Shown here piece by piece: positions 1 to 12,654 of a DNA stretch of 64,000 nt. This stretch comes from Erythrophleum ivorense (lineage: Eukaryota; Streptophyta; Magnoliopsida; Fabales; Fabaceae), in contig JAIUCV010000395.1 in NCBI GenBank assembly GCA_026724425.1, positions 124,001 through 188,000 of the forward strand, read 5' to 3'. Below the pieces are notes generated by a model, which saw only the letters and a list, made by a program, of their open reading frames with translations, did no database searches and was not told the DNA's origin. Numbering within the stretch: position 1 is the stretch's first letter; the number at the start of each line of letters is the position of its first letter. Made by a program: the position numbers and the translations under genes.

Positions 1-660
1 TTTATGGAAAGTAATTTTGAGGAAAAACAAATTTTTGAACCATTTTAACCTTGTGTGTTTTAATTTCTGGTAGTAGAAATAATTAAAATTAAATTTTTAA
101 AATTAAATATTATTATTTTTTTATTATCAAAAATAAAAAATAGTTATTTTTCTTATTTTTTTTATTTTTATTGATAATTAAAAATAATTATTTTATTATA
201 TTTTATAATTATTAACAATAAAAAATAATTAAAAATATTTTGGCCTTTCAAACTCTCTTTCATCCCATTTCAAATATAAAAAAATAAAAATATTTTTATT
301 TTTATTTTTATCATACCAAACATATTCATGGAGTATAATATTTTTTTTTATTTTCATTCTATTTCTTATTCTTATTCTATAAATATTCTCTTCCGCCTAA
401 CAAACAAACGAGGCCTAACAGTTGACCCACTTGCCCCCCTATCCGATCAGATCGAAGACAAACAGATTCATGGGCAGAAGCCGAAGACATCAAAAGACAG
501 AAATGCCAGTAATGACGATAAATAAGGGAGGTCGAAAATGAAAAATATAATAAATAAAAAGAGAAGGCTTTGTTGAGAGATGTCGATTATTAACGTAAGA
601 GTGAGAAAAATATCAGATTTGGAAGAAAGGGCTGGGAATCAGGGTCTGTGTAAAACTGTA
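1..660. other. AT-rich intergenic DNA
   Basis: I see no supportable gene here. Positions 60-330 are almost pure A/T homopolymer-like sequence. Positions about 400-660 are less AT-rich and contain short open frames, but none has recognisable family features or splice structure. It could be the distal flank of a gene outside the window. Confidence 0.5.
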
Positions 661-671
661 CGCACGGATCC

Positions 672-866
672 CGTACGTAATATCTCAATCATTTAAATTT
701 AATTTGAATAATTTAGATTTTATAAAATTATTTTATTTATAAAATAAAAGAATTTTATAATTAATAATTATAAAAAAATAATATTTCATATAAAAATATA
801 AAAAAATTTTATAAAATTTAAATCGTCTAACTTTAATTTAAACGACAAATGTATGTGCATCCTGGA
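672..866. repeat. Hairpin MITE-like element, copy 1
   Basis: The two ends are imperfect inverted copies of about 60 bases. Both share the run TTTAAATT followed by an A/T-rich core and ATTTTATAAAATT. The left end begins near GCACGGATCCCGTACG and the right end finishes near GTATGTGCATCC. A similar end occurs at 61,311-61,375, so this is a dispersed family. No coding capacity is seen; boundaries are approximate. Confidence 0.5.
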
Positions 867-1474
867 TTCGGGAGTATGTCCTCGTTAGTACGCATTTATA
901 CTCCCAAAGCGGACGCGCAGGCGCCTAGTAAAGTGGGAAATGATTGGATCTTCGCATCACTCGCGTTAATTATGCATGTTCAAATCGCCTTGGCGTCAGG
1001 AATTTGTTGTTTGGGGAAGAAAATAAAAATAGATAAACATTCTTAAATAATAATAATAATAAAGACATAATAAATATTACAAAAAATTAAAAAAAAATAT
1101 TTTCCTTTCATTACCAACCAATTTCTAATTAAGTACTCAGTCTCTACGTGAATCTCTTTCACATTTTAATAAACCTGTATTCTCATGTTGATTTTTATGC
1201 TAAGAGTGAAGGAAATGAGTGCCGGCCATGAGATTGACAGGTGCAACTGTGAAAAGGCATAATGAGCAAACCATTAACACATGGACAACAGTGTAGAAAC
1301 TACTTACTCGCACTACTATTTTTTATACAAAGAAAAAACCATTTATATAATTCAAAATCTAATATATATATATATATATATATATATTAACACCAAGTTA
1401 ACATATAGTTTCAATTTATAAATATCATCTTATTAAATTTAAAGAAAAAAATCACCTTAGAATATATTTTTAGA

Positions 1475-1842
1475 GTAAATGATTTAATTTTTGAAAATTA
1501 TTTTTTTCTTAATTTAGTCTTTCAAAAATAAAAATTTTTAATTTAGTTTTTAAAAATTCATCTTCTCTCAATTCAATCCTCCAAAGATAAAATATTTAAT
1601 TTAATCCCCAAACACTTTCCCTCATCAAAATAATCTTTGAAAAAGAGCTACAAATGCTTTTTAAAAGGACTATTTTGATTAGAGAAAAATGTTGAGAAAC
1701 TAAATTAAAAGACTTTATTTTTGAAAGATTAAATTAAAAAAGAGTAACATTTCAAGATGAAATTAAGAAGCTTTATTTTTAGAAGACTAAATTAAAAGGA
1801 AAGTAATTTTTTAAGGAATAAATCATTAATTTACTTTGATTT
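1475..1842. repeat. Long-inverted-repeat MITE-like element
   Basis: Both ends read inward from AGTAAATGATTTA or AGTAAATTAATGATTTA and stay complementary, with mismatches, for roughly 180 bases. The whole element can therefore fold into one hairpin. It is non-coding. The termini resemble plant Mutator-type MITEs, but no target duplication was confirmed. Confidence 0.55.
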
Positions 1843-2092
1843 TTTGTTAGTACATTAGAGAATTTGAACCCTTAGACACTCACGTCCTTAATACTATAAT
1901 TTTTTAAACATAAGTAAATTAAAGATAAAATTATTCATTTTTTTATGTTCACCTAATTGTTTTAATTAAAAATTATGACAAAATATGATAATTAACATAG
2001 TGTATTCAAGAACAACTTTAGGAATTATAATTTGGTTCAAGAGAAGAAGAGAAAAACAAAATTTTTAATCATTTGAGCAAGTTTTTAATAAA

Positions 2093-2378
2093 ACCTTATC
2101 TATCATTTTAATGTTCTAACTTATTTATTTGTTTTAATTTTGTTCCTTAACGTTTAATTTATATCATATTCACCCATTAACTTTATTTAGTAGTTCAAGA
2201 TGATCCATTTAACTCTTTTTGGTGTTCTCAAATGATCCCTTAATGGTCCCTAATGGATGTAATAGAAAATAAGAATATGACACAAATAAAAAAGTTAATA
2301 AACCAAATTGAAACAAAAATAAATAAAAGACCAAATTGAAACAAATGAATAAGTTAAGAGACAAAATGATTGTTAAGC
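2093..2378. repeat. Inverted-repeat MITE-like element
   Basis: The left arm around 2,105-2,150 (AACTTATTTATTTGTTTTAA) pairs with the right arm around 2,325-2,370 (its near-complement in AATTGAAACAAATGAATAAG). The interior is non-coding. The limits are approximate. Confidence 0.45.
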
Positions 2379-2724
2379 CTTAATAAAACTATATGTATGA
2401 ACTTTTTTTCAAAGAATGAATTAATGCGATATAATAAGTTGTGAAATTTGTTTAACTCTTATGTTATAATAATTTTAGTGGAGAGTAACAAAAAAAGTTT
2501 ACTTCATCATTTCCTAACGGTGTTAAAGGAAAATATGCAAAACAATAAAGATGGAGTCATAAAAAAGTTTTGAAACATATGGTATATTGTCTTTTAAGAT
2601 GTTATTTGCCTCCACTATAGTTACTATAGGGTTTAGGCAAAATACTTTTAAAATTGATCCAAAGCACCTAGAGAATTACATTAGCAATCATGGGATTCAA
2701 TCTTCTTAAATTATTTAAAAAATT

Positions 2725-3537
2725 AAATTACACAGAGTTTCTATTTATTATGAAAATATGCATTTCCTTCTTTTGAAACTAAAAGTTAAGTTACACTTTA
2801 ATCTAATTTTAAAATTTTTAATTAAAATACCCTCTATTAATTTAAATACATATTGTGTATCTTTTTTGGGCAAGAATTAGAGGTTATACTTTTTAATAAC
2901 ATAATTATCTCATATTGATCATTGTTCTTCATCAAACTATTTCTAAATAGGCAAAAATATAAGTAAAAATGATAGATTTTGTTTTCATTAAATTTAGCAA
3001 GCCTAATAATCGCTTATCGACTATAAAGGTAGTGTGGCTTATGCTTTTTATGTGAAAAGATGATAGTTTTGAAATTCTTGTCTTTTTCTTTTATTTTTGC
3101 AAGTTGACTAGCTCATGGTTAATTATTGTGAATTAAAGTTTCCAACTTTACATAGCTCTTAGATATATTTGTTTAGACTTTATTTATAAAGGAACTAGTT
3201 CCTTAAGATTAGTTTTAAGTTTAATTTTGGCTCCAAACAATAGATTTCCTTATCACTATATTTATTCTCTTAGGTTATGAAATTTGAAGGAAGGTATTTT
3301 AGTCAACCAATGTATATTTATATTAATAGAAGGTGTTCTAGTTAATTAGACTAAAGTGTAGTATAATTTTTGGTTGGAGTGTATATTTTAAAAACAAAAG
3401 GGAGAGTTGTTAATTTTAGTAAACTTGAGGGAGGGTATTTTATTAAATTGAACTAAAGTATAGCACAAATTTTAGTTTTAAGGGAGGAAAGGGTATATTT
3501 TGAAAATAAAAGAAAAGTTTGTATAATTTACTCTAAC
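2725..3537. repeat. Non-autonomous TIR element of about 0.8 kb
   Basis: A left arm at about 2,725-2,840 is an imperfect inverted copy of the right arm at about 3,410-3,537. Both include a TACCCTC motif and a stretch close to AAACTAAAA. The right side also holds a second partial copy of the arm at about 3,290-3,400, so it looks internally duplicated. No coding sequence is visible. Confidence 0.45.
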
Positions 3538-4743
3538 AAACAAAGATGTATAAAATCTAAGAAGAATAACCATGAAAACAACCATAATGATCCTTTATCA
3601 TCCATCCTTAATTTATGGTTCAATAGCCTTGGACCATAATTCTAAAGTTAGAATCGAAAATTCCACACACAAGTCTAAATAACTTTTAAAAATAATTTAT
3701 TGAAAGTTTAGCATTCATTTGGCCATGTGCCACATCTTGATTTTTATAAACATATCAAGAAATAAACCTAAATTTTGTTGAGTGTAGCCTCCCTATTTAT
3801 GTTTAGATAAGTGAAGTTTCCTTTAATATGCATTGTTATGCATCAACGATAACTTGAATTCTAGGCCTCATATTAATTTATCAATAACTTGTCATTACCT
3901 ATTAAACCTTACAACTTGTAAAATTCTATTCGTTATATACATGATCATATCTACGTAAGAAAACTATTTTTACATAATAAACTAAATGGATATTCTTGTC
4001 TAATTTGTCTCATAGTTAACTAAGCATAAAAAATCATGGTGGATAAGATATAGATAAAATTATAAATTTCTACATTTAGATTTCATGATTGGCTATTTCT
4101 TGATAAAAATGGACTAGTGTAAATAAACAAGGAAGTATTTAATTATCACAAATGGAATATTATCTTAGATTTGAAAGTAAAAGATACAATGAGGGTTGAT
4201 CCTTGAAGTTATTGAAAGGTCACAAGTTAAAATAACTTTGTTTTAAATAATAATAATACCTTATGGTGTTTCATACACACAGGTGTGCATGCATGGATAT
4301 ATATACTCATACATACATGTCATTGATGTCATTAGATTCTTGTGGTGTGTACATATCTTACTTATATTAAAAGTGAATATGATTCATAATTTATAAACTA
4401 AAAGACAAATTAAAAGGAAATATATAAGTACTAGGTTATTAAAAGTTAAGCAATGTCCATGGAGATATTAAAAGAAATATAAATCTAGAAGTACAATTAT
4501 ACATTAATGTAGTATTTGATGGATAAAATTTTACTAGTTGGATAATTAATGTATATAAAAGTAATTAAAATTTTACAAAATAATTATTAATCTAAGAAAA
4601 CACATATATATCGTAGTTTAAGTATATATAAAGCTTATCTAAATCTCTAATATCAAATTACATAAAGTGAAACAACCTTTAGAAGATAAAGAGAAAATAA
4701 AATATGCGTTAGCAAACTATCTTACATATGTGCCATCTTTATC
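3538..4743. other. AT-rich intergenic DNA
   Basis: No gene, RNA gene or clear repeat was recognised between the TIR element and the start of CACTA-A. Confidence 0.5.
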
Positions 4744-4791
4744 CACTACCTAAAAAGAAAAAATCCTAGCTATGATTTTTTTTAAGGCTTA

Positions 4792-4920
4792 GTGCGTGTT
4801 TGGCTGCGCGTTGGAGAAGGAGAAAACGTGGTTTGGCCAGAAGTAACAACTTGTTGCTTTTGGATAAAAGGGATTGTAAACATGGTTTTTCCTTTCTCTA
4901 ACGCATAACCAAGCACACAC
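4792..4920. mobile_element. PIF/Harbinger-type (Tourist-like) MITE
   Basis: This 129-bp element has inverted ends, GTGCGTGTTTGGCTGCGCG on the left and a near-complement ending in AACCAAGCACACAC on the right. It is bounded on both sides by TTA (4,789-4,791 and 4,921-4,923), the target duplication typical of this superfamily. It lies within the left subterminal region of CACTA-A, so it inserted later. Confidence 0.75.
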
Positions 4921-4923
4921 TTA

Positions 4924-5330
4924 GCCGTGGTTTAAACTGTAACTAGCAGGTTTAACTATAGTTTCCAAAACTGTGGTTAAGCCATTGATGATTTAATTAC
5001 CATGTTGGAAAATTGCAAGTACTATTTGGTTTAATTATGATTTCATAACCATAATTATACCAAATGGTTTAATTGTGGTTAATAAACTACAGTTAAACCT
5101 TTAGGTTTAGCCATAGTTAAAAATTTTAACTGTAGTATTATAATTGTAGTTAGACCCTTAACTTTAGCTACATAATAATTACTGTTAAACCAATTGTTTC
5201 ACTATGGTTACAAAATCACAATAAAGCCACAGTTTAGCTACAGTTTTTTGTAACTACCACTAAACCATTATTTTTAGCAATGGTTAAACATTGCTAAATT
5301 ATTATTTTTTAAAACATTTTGTAAGTTTTA
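4924..5330. repeat. Left subterminal repeat array of CACTA-A
   Basis: Many direct and inverted copies of a roughly 10-14 bp motif, such as GTGGTTAA, TAACTATAGTTT and CTACAGTTAAACC, are packed here. This matches the transposase-binding subterminal arrays known for CACTA elements. The partner array is at 10,850-11,200. Confidence 0.6.
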
Positions 5331-5577
5331 CAACCTATCAAGGGATTAAAAAAAATCCATACAACACTTATTCAATCATTGCAACTTTTACGACCAACAC
5401 AGTAGTTCAATCCATTCATATTTAATGACTAATTGTTTCATACACATTTAGTCACAACTTACAATTAAAATTCAAATAGATTTAATTAGTTTCAAAGTTT
5501 AAATACAATACAATTAAAGTTCACATATAAATTTTTAAAAAAACTAAACTAATTATCCTTATTAACTAGGTTTGGAG

Positions 5578-6252
5578 TAGAGGTGTGCAAAGTTGTCCCG
5601 ACCCAGTTGGCCAATCCTGACCTGATGCACAATCGAGCCGGGACGGGTCAAAAAAATTAAAAAAGAAAACTAAAATAAAGTAAGGTCAAAACTAGATTTG
5701 GGATGACCTTTTGGCCCTATTGGGCCCGACCTGAGATATATATATATATATATATATATATAAAGATAGGGACTAAATTGAAAAAAATTCTTTTTTAAAG
5801 GTCTTTTTATAATTTTAGCCAAAAATTTTTACATATATTTTATAAATTATTAATAACTTGAGGAGTCAAAATTTATGTTAGAACTCTCCTAAATATAATT
5901 ATCACATTCATGTAAATAAAATAAAATTAAAAAATACATATTTTTTTAAATTTTAGCTACTATATTTGCATTTTTTTCATTTTCTTCCTTCAGTTTATAT
6001 TTTTTCATATCCATTGCATAAATTTTAAAAATATATATTAAAAAAATGGTTATATGTCTAAAATAATTAAGTAAATATAAAAATTTAAATTTTTAAAATT
6101 TAAGATTTAAAAAAAAATAAAAAAATTGGCCCGTTGGCCCGATTGACTTAGCCTAACCCAAAACGAAAAATTTGTCCCGAAGTTGAAATCAAGTCGGAAC
6201 TCGAGTTTAAGCAAATCCTGGCCCGTCCTGTCCTGACTCGTGCCCACCTCTA
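5578..6252. mobile_element. hAT-type non-autonomous element
   Basis: The ends are TAGAGGTGTGCAAA on the left and GTGCCCACCTCTA on the right, a terminal inverted repeat style common in plant hAT MITEs. The flanking octamers GTTTGGAG (5,570-5,577) and ATATGGAG (6,253-6,260) match at 6 of 8 positions, as expected for a worn 8-bp target duplication. The subterminal parts are rich in GGGTC/GGCCC words, and an (AT)n tract lies at about 5,736-5,762. No transposase is present. It is nested in CACTA-A. Confidence 0.7.
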
Positions 6253-7339
6253 ATATGGAGATTGAGTTGGTGCTTTTGCGTTTCCACTCTTGACTACTTT
6301 GTGCCTGAGATATAAAAATAAAATGAATAAGTAACAAATTAAAAATTGTAAAAAATAAATATTTAATTATATAATTTAAGTAAAATGAAAAAAGTTAAAT
6401 ATTATCTTAGGAATACTGAGACTAACCAGTTCAAGGGGCAACTAGCCTTGGAAACTCTGGAAGATGAATGTCAAAGTTGCATCAATCCATTCCTAGTGTC
6501 TTTTAGGTCTTATACCTTCTACTACAACTTTACATAAGTAGGGCCATAAAGTGGAAATCCTCTATAGAAATGACTAGACTAGTCAAACACTTGGGACAAA
6601 TAAACACCTAATTTTAAACCTCAAACTCGATCAAGATACTTCTAACTTCCTAAAGCAATGGCTAGTGAATCCTAACATGAAATCTCTTGAAAAGAAGATC
6701 CTTCAATTTGAATCTCTGCTTTAAAAAAAAATAAAAAAAAATTCAACATCTTAGCAATTCATCAATTCAACAAAACTAGGAGTCAACACTATACATATTT
6801 ATATATTTGTAATGATTGTTATAGCTTACTCATTCATATGACTTCCATTCTTATAATTATATGTGACAATCCACACATCTCTTCTAATAACTAGGGCCTT
6901 ACATTCAGCCTCCTATATAGTATAAAACAAATATTATAACATCTCATATTAGATAAAATATTCAGTTATACTATTTATCAAATGTCACTTATCATCTCAA
7001 CCTTTTTTTTAACAAAACTCTTTGATCCACCAATATGGTAAATCATCTACTTTCTCTTATTTGCTTTATTGTTTATTGATAGAAACACAATTAATATATC
7101 TATTAAGAATACTAGAAATATGGAAATAAATTTGTCCTAGGGTTGAGTCGATAATGAATGTACCCTACCTACTCCTCCTTCAACATCCTATCAGAAATCA
7201 TTTGTAATAGCTTTTCCTTTATTCTTGTTCCATTGCTTCTTTTATCAAACAAATCCTTCCTCTTCTACCTCTACCTTTCACCCATAGACTGAATATAGTA
7301 CTTCTTATAGAGAGCAAACTTGTTCAAGTTAACATGGCA

Positions 7340-8220
7340 AAATTGCTCATTTTGGTTGAACCAGGTGCATTGAATGAATACAACGATGAGAACCATACCA
7401 TGTTTACTTTGCATGACTGAAACATTTAACCAATTTTTAGGATTTTTAGACCCAATCTAAGTCGTCTAAGCCATCAATGCTTATAATGCCACCATGGGTC
7501 TGCCTGCCTTTTTTCTGAAATGCATAATTTAGATCCACCTTCATCTTTTGAGGAGACTATGTCCTTAAAAGCTCCTTCACTTAAGCTTTTCACCAAAAAT
7601 TGAATTCCTCTATCAAAATCAAGACTTAGACTACTACTACTTCTTCATCAGAATCCTTCGTTGAAATTAAGACTTAAACCAAAAGTTGAAATCCTTTATT
7701 AGAACCAAGACTCAAAACTTAAACCCCTCAGATTGCCACCATAAGTCATCATTGCTTCTTTTCCTTAATTAATTTCTCTTGTGATAAACATTTGCTATTG
7801 AAATAGCTTTATGACTCAAATATATATAGTTCTCAATCTTACAATCAAAACACTATGTTATATAGAAAAATGTTAAGTCCATGACCTAACCCAGGAAATT
7901 TTTACTTGATGCTAACTACTTTGTGCTTATCAAGAAAAAGTTAGAAAAGGGAGGATGATGAGTATGCATAGCAAAGATGAAAGAAGATGGACACAGGTTC
8001 TGATACATAAATAAAAATGGTACCTTCGAAGAGTGGAAGACAGACGCATAGTAACATTAGGGGTGTTGTTAGCTTGGATGACTTAGATTGGGTTTGAAAA
8101 TCCTAAAAAAGTTGGTTAAATGTTTTAGTTATGCATTGTAGATGTGGCATACGACTTACCGTTGGGTCCATTTAACTCACCTGATTCAGCTAAAATAAGC
8201 CCTTCATTTTGTTGCATTAA
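7340..8220. mobile_element. Non-autonomous inverted-repeat element nested in CACTA-A
   Basis: The segment at about 7,407-7,475 is an inverted copy of about 8,062-8,135; shared words include AACATTTAACCAA, TTTTTAGGATTTT and CCCAATCTAAGTC. The similarity continues more weakly outward to roughly 7,340 and 8,220. The roughly 0.6 kb interior has no recognised coding sequence. The class is undetermined. Confidence 0.5.
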
Positions 8221-8379
8221 CTTAAGTGGATCCGCTCTCCTTATTATGTATATCATCAACCATAAAAGTGTGTCTACAACATTAAATGCAATTGTTAATT
8301 AATATGGATGGACATGAACGAGCCATGAAATGAAGATAATCAATATACTACCTGTATCTTAGTCTTGTAATAGTCTTTC

Positions 8380-9480
8380 TTATATTCTTTTGGAACCTTT
8401 GTCTAGGCTAAGTAGTTAATGGGAAACCCAGTATGCATGTTCCACTTAGACAATGTTTTAAGCCTTAGAAAATTACTAATTGTCTACTTTATAGTTGTAC
8501 GCATATTGAAGACTTCATTGGTGTAAGAATTAAAAGTTTTAATTCTCACATTTCATAAATCTATCAGCTCTTCTATTAGGGTTGCAAATAAATACCTATA
8601 TTATTCCCCGATGCTCTCCTTTATAGAATTATCATTAAAATAATGAATAAACTTGTGTTTTATACACGTCCAAGGGAGGAGGTTGTAAAGCATAAGAACT
8701 ATTGGCCAAATACTATAATTGGTACTCAAGTTACCAAATAGATTCAAATCACTAATAGCCAAGACTAGGTGTAGATTGTAAGGATTTAAAGTGAATTGAG
8801 AATTTATCATGTTAAATCTCCTCCATGCTTCCAAATCTCTCAAATGCCTCATTATGCCAACGTTATTTCTATCCATGACATGCCATCTTATGTGCTCAGC
8901 TGTCTTAGTTAACAAAAATGACCTTTGCAAATAAGGCTTTAATGGAAAGTATTTGAGGATTTTTACAAGCTTCTTTTGTTGCTTTTCACTTTGCTCTTTG
9001 ATTTGTGTTACACTTTTTACACACATCTTTGTTTTCATCTTCACCCCAATATAGCATGTAATCACTCAGACAAGTATGAATTTTTGTGTGGTTAAGCCCT
9101 AGTTTGTCAATGGTTTTCTTGGCTTCATAAAATGAATGTGGAATCTTGGTATGTTCAAAAGCATCTGACAATAACTCCAATATCATGGACATAACCTTGT
9201 TACTTAAACATACACTTAATATGATACAATCTCACCAAAATAGACAACTTTAAATATTTCTTACACCTTTCATATGGATTCTGCTGCTCATCCCTAATTA
9301 ACTTAAAAAAATTCTTTACTATATTCATTCATCTCCTGGTAAGAAGGAAGAGTTGGATCCTCAACTTTACCAATACTTTTGGTTTCATAATGAACCTTAA
9401 ATGCATCATGAACCATGTCATTTACAGGGTCATCTTTTAAAATCTACTACTCTTTCACTTATGGCCTTGTTGAAGATCTT
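8380..9480 (-). pseudogene. CACTA-A transposase (TNP2-like) remnant
   Basis: Read on the minus strand, the conceptual protein shows blocks recognised from plant En/Spm TNP2-type transposases. In order these are a region with LIRDEQQNPYERCKKY; CLSDYMLYWGEDEN with a CKKC zinc-knuckle-like pair; YFPLKPYLQR; KTAEHIRWH; MRHLRDLEAWRRFN; LFGNLSTNYSIWPIVLMLYN; and a later block with FNMRTT and TISNF. Frameshifts and stops separate the blocks: the longest frame is 8,601-9,065 and an overlapping frame covers 8,986-9,192. Both the N-terminal and C-terminal parts are missing or unrecognisable. It cannot encode an active transposase as it stands. The family assignment is from memory of these conserved blocks. 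Confidence 0.8.
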
Positions 9481-9699
9481 GCAGGAGGCTCTTCTCTATC
9501 ATGTCTCTCCTCGTGCATGACCAACCCTTATGGGAATGGTTTAGCAATCAAGTGGTTACACATATCTTCGTTAATTTGCCATTTCTTAAAGTCACTGCTT
9601 AAACATGGGCATATGATTTTACCTTTCACACTCCTGTTGGTAAATGCAAAGTCTAAAAATTCATTAAGCCCTTTTAAATGTTCTCATGTATTTTAAGGC

Positions 9700-10849
9700 T
9701 TAATTATCCAAGACTTATCCATTTTTGAAAGCCAATAAACTAAGAAGAACTAATAAAATTAGTTAAACTAATAATTATTTAAGCTAAAGTCTATGTAAAT
9801 TATCAACTAAATAATTAAGCTAAATAATAATAATAATAATAATAATAATGGAATTAGAAGGACCAAAATTGTACTATACATGACATATCTTTTGCTACCA
9901 CTCATTGCCATCAAGCATGCCACATATATTATGATTCAAAATTTTTTTCTTTTTTTCTTTTCTTAATTTTAACTTCACCTACCACATTAAAAATCTTAAT
10001 AACATTTGGGAAAAGTAATCAAAAGTACTTGAAGAATGATATATAGTTTACTATGTAATATATTTTGAAGGAAAGATTTTATATAGTTGAAACAAAATAA
10101 AAATTCCATTACTAATATATGGAAGTGAAAGCTCAAAAATCAGGTGCAATTAACAATTACTATATTATTGTAACCTCAAAAACTTAGGTAAAAGAGAAAT
10201 ATTAGCAAATATTACAACAATCTTAACAACTTACAGAGGAGAGGAACACTAAATTGCATTCAATATTTCCATTTTCAGTCCTATAAATAAAATTGCAACC
10301 ATTGCTTAGCTTGACCAATTAGTCATAAGATCTAAAATTAGCCTAATATTCTACCTCAATATAAGTGAGATGATAGGAGAATATAGGGATATAAGTCTTA
10401 TAGTAGAAATAACATGATAATAAATCAACCTATAAAGTAAAACTATATTAGGAAAATCTAACCAAAATCCAAATCCATTATGGCAGAACTATAAATTTCA
10501 ACCTTACAAATTTTAACTCAATTTTGGCATCAAAGGGGGAAGGGGTCTAAAAAAATACCAAAGGGGACTAAAAGGCTTCTTCACTACAGTGTAGACACTG
10601 ATAGATGGTGAATGAACAAGCTCCTTGAATAGCAAAGGGTGAGCTAACATTGAACAGCAAAAAGGTTCTGAGTCATCATCTTTGAATGGCAAAAAAGGAT
10701 CTAACTAGTAAGAAACCAACATTTTGTCAACAATAAACAACAACGAGGCTTGAATAGTGGTGTACCACATTGACAATAAAGAAAGAGAGTGCAAAGTGCA
10801 AGGGAGATGAAGATGGAGGCTTAAGACACAAGGTCTAATAAATGTCTAA
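9700..10849. other. Non-coding part of CACTA-A
   Basis: This stretch lies upstream (minus-strand sense) of the transposase remnant. It contains an AAT microsatellite at about 9,825-9,849 and no recognised gene; it is probably the element's untranslated 5' side. Confidence 0.45.
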
Positions 10850-11200
10850 AATGCCTTAACCATAGTTAATGTGTGTTATAGCCATAATTTGTAAAATCAT
10901 AGTTTAAAAAAATTGCAATTAAGACACAAGGTCTAATTGCTATTATGACACAAGGGCTAACTATAGTCAGAGCAACCTATGCCCTAACAACAATTCAATA
11001 AAACCATAATTAGTGCTTATGTCTTAACCATAATTTTTAAAAACCTTGCACAATTAGGACTATGTCTTAACTATGGTTTCATTTGGAACTATGAGATTGT
11101 GGTCTTAACTATAGTTAAGAAACCGCATTTAATGTGTATCATAGCCATAATTTTTGAAATCATAGTTAAGACACCATAGCAAAAAACTCATGTTTTAGTT
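10850..11200. repeat. Right subterminal repeat array of CACTA-A
   Basis: Repeated words such as CTTAACTATAGTTAAG, TAGCCATAATTT and GACACAAGGTCTAA occur in both orientations. The motif is the same kind as in the array at 4,924-5,330, which supports a single element spanning both. Confidence 0.6.
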
Positions 11201-11739
11201 GTGATGAATTATCAATACTATTCTTTCGAGACATATTCTTCATTGTTAATGCATAATTAATGCTTCAAAAAATAACCTTTACACTTTCCTTGAATTGAAA
11301 TACTTACAAAATACTATAATTACATTTTGTATGATCCCCTCAATAAATAGCATTGGGAACAATACATGATTTCAGAAAATCATCCATCATCATAAAATGT
11401 TAAAACATATTAACAGATATAGCATCACAATTTATAACGTGGCATGCATGATCCTTTGCTTTGGATGGCATTACATTTATATTTAATCTGCGCACCACTT
11501 TAATTCCCTTTTCCCAAAGTACTTTGACAAACCAGGCACTCATGTAATAAATGAAAGAAACAATCACATGCCAATGCATAAAAGGAATATTAAAATAGTG
11601 ATTAATCAAGTTCTATTTTCAACTATTAACCAGTGCACAAAATTTCCTGATTTCTTATCCATATTCATTATTAAACACCAATCAATAAAAATGTAACACG
11701 TGTAATATGCACCACTACAAAAATAAGATATGTTAATGT

Positions 11740-12090
11740 ACATTTGTTAACAATTCTTTTAAAATTGTCAACTATAATAATATAATTGGAAATTTTTAAA
11801 AAGCCGTCAATAAAATAAGTTAGTATAGTTGGCGGCTTTTTAAGAACTGCTAACTATATAGTTAGCGGTTCTTAAAATACCACTAATAAAATAAGTAACT
11901 ATAGTTGGTGGTTTTTTAAAAACCACTAACTATAAGTTCAATATAGTTAGCGGTTCCTTTTAAATAGTCAACTATATAATTATTTTTAAAAAATATTTAA
12001 AAATCTAATTAACATTAATTAGTAGTTATTTTTTATTAATTGCTAATGAAAACTATATTAAAGTTGGCAGTTTTTTGTAGAATAGCTAAG
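11740..12090. repeat. Left subterminal repeat array of CACTA-B
   Basis: Alternating direct and inverted copies of a motif close to TTAGCGGTTCTTAAAA and TTGGTGGTTTTTTAAAA form several small palindromes. These are the expected transposase-binding arrays. The matching array lies at 26,330-26,575. Confidence 0.65.
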
Positions 12091-12654
12091 TAAAGCCTTT
12101 TTAAATCTAAATTCTAAACCCATTTTTGTGTTAAAACAATTTGTTTCCTATTTACAGAACCTCCACCCCGAACCCATTTTCTTCAGTACCATCTCTCGGT
12201 GGTTCTCTCTCCATTTTTTCTCTTTTTCTGGCGACTTCCAAGTGTAAAAGGAATATTAAAAGACTAAAATGAAGAGGAGAAGGTAGAAGACGCGCCAAAG
12301 GTAGCCACTTAACTAAAAGGGAGTCGCACTAATTTTGCACCCCACCTACACTCGCCATTTTCATCTCCTCTACAACCTTAGCACTTTTCAACTTGGTCTC
12401 TTCTACTTGTTCTCTTATTGGTACTTTTCATGATATTTCTCGACTCTTATTTTATAAGGCATGTAAATTTATTTTTTTTCTTTAATTTAGAAGGATTTTC
12501 TTTTAATGTGAATTATATACATTGGTAAGGCTCTTTTTTTGCAAAAATTATAAAGCAAAAGACTTGGGAAAGGGTTGCTGGAATATCAAAATATTGGAAT
12601 TGTTAAAGCTCCTTTTCTATAACAATATTGGAATATAGTTAAAACTCTTTTTTT

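Larger units (their letters stand above)
4744..11203 (-). mobile_element. CACTA-A: decayed CACTA (En/Spm) transposon
   Basis: The left end starts with CACTACCTAAAAAG and the right end finishes with AGTTGTG (reverse complement CACAACTAAAACATGAG). The flanking triplets ATC and ATG could be a worn 3-bp target duplication. Both ends carry dense copies of a short motif of the AACTATAGTT / TTAACCATA type (about 4,930-5,330 and 10,850-11,200), as expected for CACTA subterminal repeats. Minus-strand transposase remnants lie at about 8.4-9.5 kb. The element has taken several later insertions (4,792-4,920; 5,578-6,252; about 7,340-8,220). The exact termini are an inference; the class is well supported by the transposase. 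Confidence 0.7.

Noticed and set aside
328..525. 65-codon plus-strand open frame near the left edge
   Set aside because: Low-complexity start, no recognisable domain, no splice context; likely chance.
849..1046. 65-codon open frame overlapping the end of the first MITE
   Set aside because: It starts inside the terminal repeat of the element and resembles no family.
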